Shown piece by piece: positions 29,535 through 37,500 of a stretch of 64,000 bases of DNA; the stretch's first letter is position 1; the number at the start of each line of letters is the position of its first letter. The stretch lies in NCBI GenBank assembly GCA_043764015.1, contig JAYUKY010000059.1:1-64000 (forward strand), in the 5' to 3' direction. A program made the translations under genes and the position numbers. The notes beneath the pieces are model-generated. The model had not been told where the DNA came from, did not search any database, and worked only from the letters and a program-made list of their open reading frames with translations. Source of the stretch: JANYGM01 sp043764015 (GTDB taxonomy: Bacteria > Bacteroidota > Bacteroidia > Cytophagales > Thermonemataceae).

Positions 29535-29608
29535 GGCCACGTAGCTCAATTGAATAGAGCACTAGATTACGGCTCTAGAGGTTTCAGGTTTGACTCCTGA
29601 CGCGGTCA
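29535..29608 (+). tRNA. tRNA-Arg (ACG) with A19-U56 in place of G19-C56
   Basis: A 74-base cloverleaf: acceptor GGCCACG/CGCGGTC (with a G-U at pair 2 and an A-C mismatch at pair 5), D stem GCTC/GAGC with loop AATTGAATA, anticodon stem CTAGA/TCTAG with loop TTACGGC (anticodon ACG, read as ICG after deamination), T stem TCAGG/CCTGA with loop TTTGACT. The D loop has G18-A19 where G18-G19 is standard, and the T loop has U56 where C56 is standard, so the elbow tertiary pair is A19-U56. A strong promoter and terminator argue for an expressed gene. It would read CGU/CGC/CGA codons. Confidence 0.9.
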
Positions 29609-29634
29609 CAAAAAACAATTTAATAAGCTTATCT

Positions 29635-29676
29635 AATACGTTATAATAGCACTAAACGCAATTATAACGTATTTTT
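29635..29676 (+). terminator. Terminator of tRNA-Arg(ACG)
   Basis: AATACGTTATAAT pairs with ATTATAACGTATT across a 13-base loop, followed by a T run. It lies 26 bases after the tRNA. Confidence 0.8.
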
Positions 29677-29825
29677 GTTATCTACTCTAGATAAAAAAAA
29701 GATATACTAGTATTCCGCTAGTTACGTATTCGGAAACAGTAAGAAGATAGATACCAACTGTTTCTGAACATTACTAATTATTTTTACAATAATTTGATAA
29801 TCAATATTTTATATTTAGCTTTTTC

Positions 29826-31322
29826 TTAGAATTTGAGTGTTTTCTTCACTTTGAGAGCTTTTTCATTTTCTGGAGTATTTATCAAAATTTTGTCTAAATA
29901 ATTTTTAGATTTCTCTTTGTCGTCTTGCAAAACAGATAACGCTAAATGTAGCCAAATCCATTCTGTGTCATTTTCTCTCACCAAATCACAATAAAAAGTG
30001 GCTCTTTCTAAGTTTTTTTGTTTTAAATACCATTTAGCAAGCAAAATACTTCTTGTGGCATCACCTGCGCTTTTTTGTTCAACTCTTTGTATGGTAGAAA
30101 GTTTTTTAGTTTCATTTTTATTGTATTTATCAAAAATACTCATCAAAGACAGATAAGCCTTAAAATCATCAAATTTACTAATACTTAACTCTAATAAATC
30201 CTCCATTTTTTGCCAATCTTTTTCTAAAAAACTAACCAAAATTAGACATTCTAAGGTTACTAAAGTATTTTTTTCGTCATATTGTAGTTGAAAATATTTT
30301 TTTGCTTTTTCTGTTTCACCCAAATACATAGAAACAAAACCTAAACTATTTAAAAGTGTGGCACGCAATTTATTTTCATTATTTAGCTGCTTGCTTGGCT
30401 GATTATTAGGCGCACTATTGAGCTGTTTTGTAAGGAATTTTTCAGCAGCAACAAAATCTTTTTTCTGTTCTTTGGTTAGTGCCGAAAAAAATCTTTTATA
30501 ATCTTCCTCTTTATTTCTATTTGGTTTTTTGTCGTTTTCCTTGAAAAACGCTACCATAGAAGCGAAATAGGCTTTACTAACAGTGGCGAAATGATACAAA
30601 TGCTCATAAGCGGCATCTTTTGGGTTTGCTTTTAGTGCCTTTTGCGCAAGGCTAATATCCACATTTGGTAATGTTTTGTTTTGACCTGCTGCCGCCATAT
30701 ATTCAAATTCATAAAGCATAACCTGCGACATACAAGCGGTCAGATTATATGGTTCAATGGCTAAAAGCTCGTTGATATATTTTTGCGTTTTTGCAAAATC
30801 TGCAAATAATACCAAGTGTATAGAAACATTCCAAGATAAAATTTCGGTGTTTTTAGGGAATTTTAGTGCTGCTTCTTCCAAAAAATGAGAGAAATACTTA
30901 TAACTTTGTGTTCCATAAAACAACGTAAAAACCTCTGTGTAAGGAACGGTACTTTGAGGTTCTTTTTCCACCCAAAGTGTGTAATTTTCAATTGCCAAAT
31001 CATAGTATTTTCCAGCGTTTTTTTTATCTTTTTTTTCAAGATGAAAATCCAAACACAAATATTGATAAATTCTTGCATCTTTATAATTATTCGTTTTTTT
31101 AGCCAAAATTTCTTGTTCAGAGAGATTTTTATAAGGGCTTATTTTTTCTTTTTCTTTCTTATAATCTTCTGGTCTAAAATTGAATGTCAGACTGTAGTCA
31201 CCTGATAAAAACTCAATTTGATTGAGTACCGTATCTTTTTGAGCAACACTAAACTGCGCAAAAAGACAAGTATTTGCTAGAAACAAAAATAAAAGAAAGA
31301 TATAAAAATATTTATTCATCAT
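29826..31322 (-). CDS. Exported TPR-repeat protein
   Basis: A 498-residue protein with a signal peptide (about 1-22, 'LANTCLFAQ') and tetratricopeptide-like helical repeats over most of its length, for example 'NAGKYYDLAIENYTLWVEKE', 'DFAKTQKYINELLAIEPYN', 'LGFVSMYLGETEKAKKYFQL' and the last unit near 'ERATFYCDLVRENDTEWIWL'. TPR solenoids bind other proteins; the periplasmic or outer-membrane location follows from the signal peptide. No enzymatic domain is seen. A TTGATTATCAA palindrome preceded by AAATATAAAATA follows its stop on the sense strand (about 29785-29803). The next minus-strand gene upstream is the giant secreted protein, separated by a terminator. Confidence 0.75.
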   Translation of the reverse strand: MMNKYFYIFLLFLFLANTCLFAQFSVAQKDTVLNQIEFLSGDYSLTFNFRPEDYKKEKEKISPYKNLSEQEILAKKTNNYKDARIYQYLCLDFHLEKKDKKNAGKYYDLAIENYTLWVEKEPQSTVPYTEVFTLFYGTQSYKYFSHFLEEAALKFPKNTEILSWNVSIHLVLFADFAKTQKYINELLAIEPYNLTACMSQVMLYEFEYMAAAGQNKTLPNVDISLAQKALKANPKDAAYEHLYHFATVSKAYFASMVAFFKENDKKPNRNKEEDYKRFFSALTKEQKKDFVAAEKFLTKQLNSAPNNQPSKQLNNENKLRATLLNSLGFVSMYLGETEKAKKYFQLQYDEKNTLVTLECLILVSFLEKDWQKMEDLLELSISKFDDFKAYLSLMSIFDKYNKNETKKLSTIQRVEQKSAGDATRSILLAKWYLKQKNLERATFYCDLVRENDTEWIWLHLALSVLQDDKEKSKNYLDKILINTPENEKALKVKKTLKF

Positions 31323-31364
31323 TTAACTTATAAAATATGGTTTGAAAATATACTCCTAATATAC

Positions 31365-31404
31365 AAAAAATCCTACAAAAAAACAAATTTTGCAGGATTT
31401 TTTT
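31365..31404 (-). terminator. Terminator of the 2,873-residue gene
   Basis: AAAAAATCCTACAAAA (31365-31380) pairs, with one mismatch, with TTTTGCAGGATTTTTT (31388-31403). On the minus strand the hairpin ends in a T run and lies about 165 bases after the stop of the giant gene. The bases between contain no gene. Confidence 0.7.
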
Positions 31405-31567
31405 GTACTTCACCGAATACTACTTAGGAATACATTGCAAATAAACTCCCAGTTTTATTTTTTTATTCTAGGTGGCGTGAACGCCACCGTAGCCTAAGAA
31501 TTAGTTTTTTTGAAATTAGGAACTTATTTACAATCCGTTACTTACTATGTCGCTACTCACTAAAAAT

Positions 31568-34500
31568 CTACCTCGCTATCACCAATTTTCTTCTTGCTTT
31601 GCTATTGTTTTTTCCTGTAATCTCAACAAAATACATACCAGACGCATATTTTTCAGTATTGATTAGAAGTCCTTTGTTGCCTTTTGTGAGAGAAAAATTA
31701 TCTACTCTTTTTCCATAACTATCAAACAAAACAACGCTAAAATCTTCTGTAATTTCATCTCTAAAACCTGTAAAAACTTCATTTTGCGCAGGATTTGGAT
31801 AAATAACAAACTCGTTTTCTAATGTTGTGTTATCTAATGCCGTTGTCGGGTCTTGTGAAGAAAGATTAGTAGTGATATTAAAGAAACCAGTTTGATAAAT
31901 CTCTTTTGTAACCTCATCTTGCACAAATACTACCAAAACCAACCTATTTCCATTATAAACTTTTGACGGATTCCAAGTGATTTCTCCCGTTTGGAATTGC
32001 GTATTTTGTAGCCAAGTTTGCGCAATAAGTGTTCCTCCAGCATTTGGAAGCATTTTTTTGACAACATTTTTAAAGGTCAGCCCGCCAAAATTACCACTCG
32101 TAAACACACTTCCCAATATTTCCTGTTCAATAACAGCAGTTTGCAAAACAACCCTGCGTGTAAATGGCTCTAATGCTCTCACATTTGCCTTAAATCTAAG
32201 CAGTTGCGGAGTAGAAGAAAAATCAACAGAAAGCTCAAAAGGAGAAATTTCTAGTGTTCTTCTATTATAAACGGGCGTTCCCCAATCAGAAAATTTACGG
32301 TTTTCTGCAAGACCATCAATAGCCGTTCTTGGTACTTGCGACACACCATAATACAAAGCCCTTGCGCTTGGGTCTGCCGTATTATCTGCGTTCATTGGGT
32401 CAGCTCCAGGGAAATTAGTATGATACTGAATATTATAAATTTCATTTTGCGGCGTAACAACGGGAAAATTATTAATAAATGTATTCTCCGTATTTGCCTC
32501 TGAACTACTTGCATTCGTGAAATGCTCTAATAATGAAATTTTATTTCTATTTCCAATAAACACTTCATCAAAAGCAAAACCATCAAAAATTTGTCCTATA
32601 GGATTATCTGCATTGCTACCAAAAGCCACCCTAAAACGCACAGAAGTCTGATTTCTAAATGCATCAAGGTTAAATTTAGCAATTTTATAATCCGTAGAAT
32701 TGTTGCCTGTCCACGCTTGCGGGACGTTTTGCCCTCCAGGTTCTGAGATAATTCCAGAGGTATTATACCATTCAATGCCCTCATTGATGCTTCCTACAAG
32801 TGTCCAAGTGATACCATCATTGATAGAGGCATACAAAACCCCTGCATCAGCTCCCCTATCTGTATCATACCAGATTTTCATAGCAATCATTGGTTTGTTA
32901 AGGGTTGGGTCAGTTAAATTAAAACAAGGGCTTTCTACATAAGAACGCTCACTTGGATAAAAACTATTATTATTTTTACCTGTACTCCACGCACCACCAG
33001 TCGTTTTAGCAGCATTTATTTTGTTTCCAGTTGGTACGCCACGTTTCCAGCTAAAACCAATAGTATCTATCAAAGGATTGAGAGTAGCTTTAATAACGCC
33101 AGTTGCCATCCAAGTGCTATCATTTGGATTATCAAAATTTTCTTTGTACGGAAGTGCCGCAGTTGGTCTAATACGTGGGAAAATAAAGACTTCTTTCACA
33201 GCCGTATTACTACAAAGTGTATTCGTGGTAACTGTAAGTTTAGCCACGTACCTTCCATGTGTTACGTATTGATGCGTGGCAGTGCTTGTTGCTGATGAAA
33301 TAATAGTGGAACCATCTCCAAAATCCCAAGCATAATTAGTAATATTTCCCGCTCCTAAAAGCGTAGAGGTACTTGTGAAGTTGGTCGTCCCTCCTACACA
33401 AAAGTTAGCAGTCGTAAAACTTGCCACAGGAATAGCTCCAATAGTAATGTTATTGGTTACTGATTTGGAACAACCCAAAGTAGTCGTAACTGTAAGTGTA
33501 ACAGGAAATAAGCCTATTAGACCAAAAGTATGTGTAACAAATGGTGTCGTTGTGGTTACTGTTGGCGTAGCATCATTAAAATTCCAAACAAAACTATCAA
33601 TAACCTCACCATTTGCCGTAGCATTAGCCACAGCAGCCGTAGCATCAAAATTTACAGGAATATTTATACATATTTGACTTCCTATTGAAAAAGCAGGCGC
33701 AGGAAGTGGCAAAACGGTAAGCGTTTTTGAAGAAGAAAGCCCAACACAACCATTTATATCAATATATCTTAATGTAAAAGTAAATACTTTTGGTGCAACA
33801 AGCGTAGCATTGATATTAAGCGTAGCGGGCAAAATAGTAGAAGACCCTGTAAGTGGCGTAATAGTATTTATACCATCTAATATTTCAAAGATAAAACTGC
33901 CACCCTGTGGTGTAGTAGGCGTTGTATTGATAGTAACGGAGGCAAAATTACTACAAACCCTCGCATTCCCAGAGATTGGGTCAACGGTTGCACCTGCACC
34001 AAACGTAAAGGTAGGCGTAGGAATACCATTAACAGTAAATAGTTGTATATCAGTGGTTTGTGTCGTACAACCTTGATTAGAAGTATAAGTATAAACGACA
34101 TTATACGTACCTACACCACCACCAGCCGCTAAAAATAACTGCGCATTAGGGTTAAATGGGTTTGCGCCATTGTGTATATACGTAAAAGCTCCTTTTGTAA
34201 ATGTATAATTACCATTTGCAGGTATAAGTGAGGCTTCTATCCCATACGTACTTACATTGACTAGCGTAGGCACAAGTGTAATGGCGGTTACGTTGGCGCA
34301 AACATCATAAGTATTTACAAGCAAAGCAACAGGATTTGTAGGATTTGGTAAAGTCGTGAATTTAAAGAAAATACTGGGTTTAGACCTCATTTTTAAGCGT
34401 GTAGCACAAACCACCACAATCTCACAAGATTTTATGTCTGTATATTCATATTGAAGTTCATATTCACCTGCAGCATTTCCTATTACTACAGAAGGAGAAA

Positions 34501-37500
34501 AAGATGTAGCACCAGCAGGCAACAAAAGATTTAAAAAAGCAGAAGATGGCGTTATTGGCACAGTAGGTGGTGAAGGAACATTTGTTATTCTTATACGACC
34601 ATTCAATGGTAAAAAACCGCCTGTCGTTACGAATGGTGTAATGTTAAAATTAGCTGTAGAAGCAACATCTCCCACACAAAAATCACTCGCCCCAATAAAA
34701 TTAAAGGTAAAGGCAGGTAGAGGATTAATCTGGAAATTTTGTCTAGGTGAAATGTTTTTGCAACCATTAGCATCTTCATAAGAATATTCTACTTGAAATA
34801 CGTTGATAATTAGAGGATTGATTACTGTTGATGTATAAACAACTGCATTATTAGGATTTATCACATTTACGCCTGCTGCAAGTTCTTCTACTTTTACACC
34901 AGCACTATTATAAACAGTAAAAATACTTTTGCTAGGCACAATACCATTTCCACCATTGTTTATCCAAATGGGCGTAAGGTTAATGACTGATTTGACAGGA
35001 TAATTGCAGATTTCTGTTGCTGACAAACTAAAAGTCAAAATAGGCAACGGATTTATTCTAAGTATCAAAGGCGCACTCACCCCAGAACAGCTACCATTAG
35101 CTGCTGTATAAGTGAAATTATAAGTAATAAGATAATCACCTATTCCTGTGCCACTAAGCGCAGAAAAATCTGTTGCAATATTGATATTATTGCTAAAAAT
35201 ATTTACGCCAGGCAATCCAGAAAACTGTTTTTTGATATTATAGTAGCCCACACCAGCAATAGCGGACACTGCAGGAATTAAAGTAAAAGTATTTATATTC
35301 TCACAAATACTTAAGCCTGTTGCTCCTAATGCAAAAGTAAAAGTAGGAAGTGGGTCTGTTACTACATTTACTATAAAAGCCACAGTAGTAGTACTACAAG
35401 ATTTTGAAGGGCTTGTATAATTATCAGTATAAGTAAATCTAATAGTGTAAAAATCAGCAATAGGAGGAAAAGCAAAGTCAATACTTGTAGCACTTGCATT
35501 GATAGTAATGGGTACGGTTGGTGCTGAATTTTTAATAATTACATAACTTCCTCCTAAGTAAGCCGTAGGAGTAATAAGTTTGATAATAACGCTACCTGCA
35601 CAAACAGTTCCCCCATTAGACAAAGTAGCACCTGTGCTATTTTGTACTGACATTGTAGGCGTTGGGTTATTTCTAATTCTAAATTGTCTGACAAGGTCAT
35701 TATAACAGAACGGCGCATTAGGCAAAGAATAAGCAATTTGCAAGTCATAATCTCCAGCAGCCAAAAGTGAAGGAGTAATGGTACTTGAGGGTAAAGCAAC
35801 GTAAGAACTTACTGGCTGAGATTGTAACTTGTATTTTATAGTAATACCAGCATCAGGTAAGCTAAAAAGAGTTGGCACTATTAGTGTATTTACTAAATTA
35901 CTTCTGCAAAAAAGGTCATTATTAGTAAGATTCATCTCCAAAATTGGATTTCTGTATATCCTAACACTAACATCAAAATCAGTAGTGCTAAAACCTACCT
36001 GTGTAGTCATTCTAATGGGAATATCAATAAAAGTATTTCCTGGAGGAATAAGTGGTATCAGCAAAGCGGGAACAAAGATGTATGTAGAAGTGGCAGCATT
36101 CCAGTCTATGCCTGCATTAAAAGGAAAACCAAGCGTATTCTTAAACCAAAAGAATTTGCCACCTGGCATTGGAGGGTTAATAGTAGTACTTGGCTGAAGT
36201 GCGGTTGCACCTGTTGCAATAATACTAGCATCAGGTGTCAAACTAGATGATGCCACACCACTCAAGCAATAAGAAGGGCTTAAATTATTAACGACATCAA
36301 CAATTGGCTTAGCTACAGTAAGCGTAAGAGAAGCACTTTCTGTACAACCAGTTGTAGGGTCTGTATAAGTATAAGTAATTACAACTGGCACACTTAGAGT
36401 GGTAGGTGTAGGGAAATTGACATTTGAAGGGTAAAATAGTGTTCCTACAATATAATTGCCAGAATATGTACCATAAATAGAAGTATTCACCACACCATTC
36501 ACAGCACCACCAAAAACGCTTCCATTAGTCAAATTAATAGCGGAAGAATTATTTAGATATGTAAGAGGGTTGGTCCATATAAAACTAACCAAAGGTTTAT
36601 TGTTGATGACAAAACTTGCTGTAGCATTATTGGTACAAGACGTACCAAGTGTAGCAGTAGCACGTAGCTGATAATTACCTGCAGCAAGTGAGGAAAGTAT
36701 AGTAAAATTAGTGATACTTCCTGCTACTAAAGTTGTTCCGTAGGCACTAGCAGGAGAAAAAGGGCTACCATTAAAGCTAATTTCTAATACATAAATTGAG
36801 CCTATTGTCCCAGATACACTAAAAGTTGTTTGGTTTAGTACGCAAATACTAGAAACACCTGTAACGTTTACCACAGGATTATCATTGATAGTAAAATTAA
36901 AAAACGTCTTAGCACTCTCACAACTGACTGCAGAAGTCAAAATCATATAAAACGGTTTTGAACCAATAACAGTATTATTAGCCGTTGTATAACCCAAAAG
37001 GTTTGTTTCAAGCGTTCCTGTTATGTTTTGAGTACCTAAAAGTGCATTTGTAACAGCATCATAAAAACTTAATATTTCTCCTGCTGAAAGCGTGATATTC
37101 CCAAAAACTTGCGTAGTTGGAAAGCCGCTACACGCATTATTGACTGTGATAATACTTGCACTCGCAACTGGGGCAGGTGTGCTACTAAATGTAGCGTGAA
37201 TGTTGTTTTGAATTGCTTTATTGTCTGCTTGTACGGCAGTTCCACCTGTGCGTAATAAATTTTGTGGCGTTGTACCTGACGTATGAACAAGTTGTATGTT
37301 TCTTAGAATAATATTATCTAACCCAAAAAAAGAAGCTCCAATATCATATAAAAGCGTTATTTTGGTAGCAGAAACAAATAAATTAGCATTTGAAATATCC
37401 GACCCAGTCGTTAAAATAGTGCCTGTTCCTGCCACAAAATTAAATCCTGCGGGTGCGTTCATTTCAAAAGTTTGGTTATTTCCTTGCCCAAAACTCGCAG

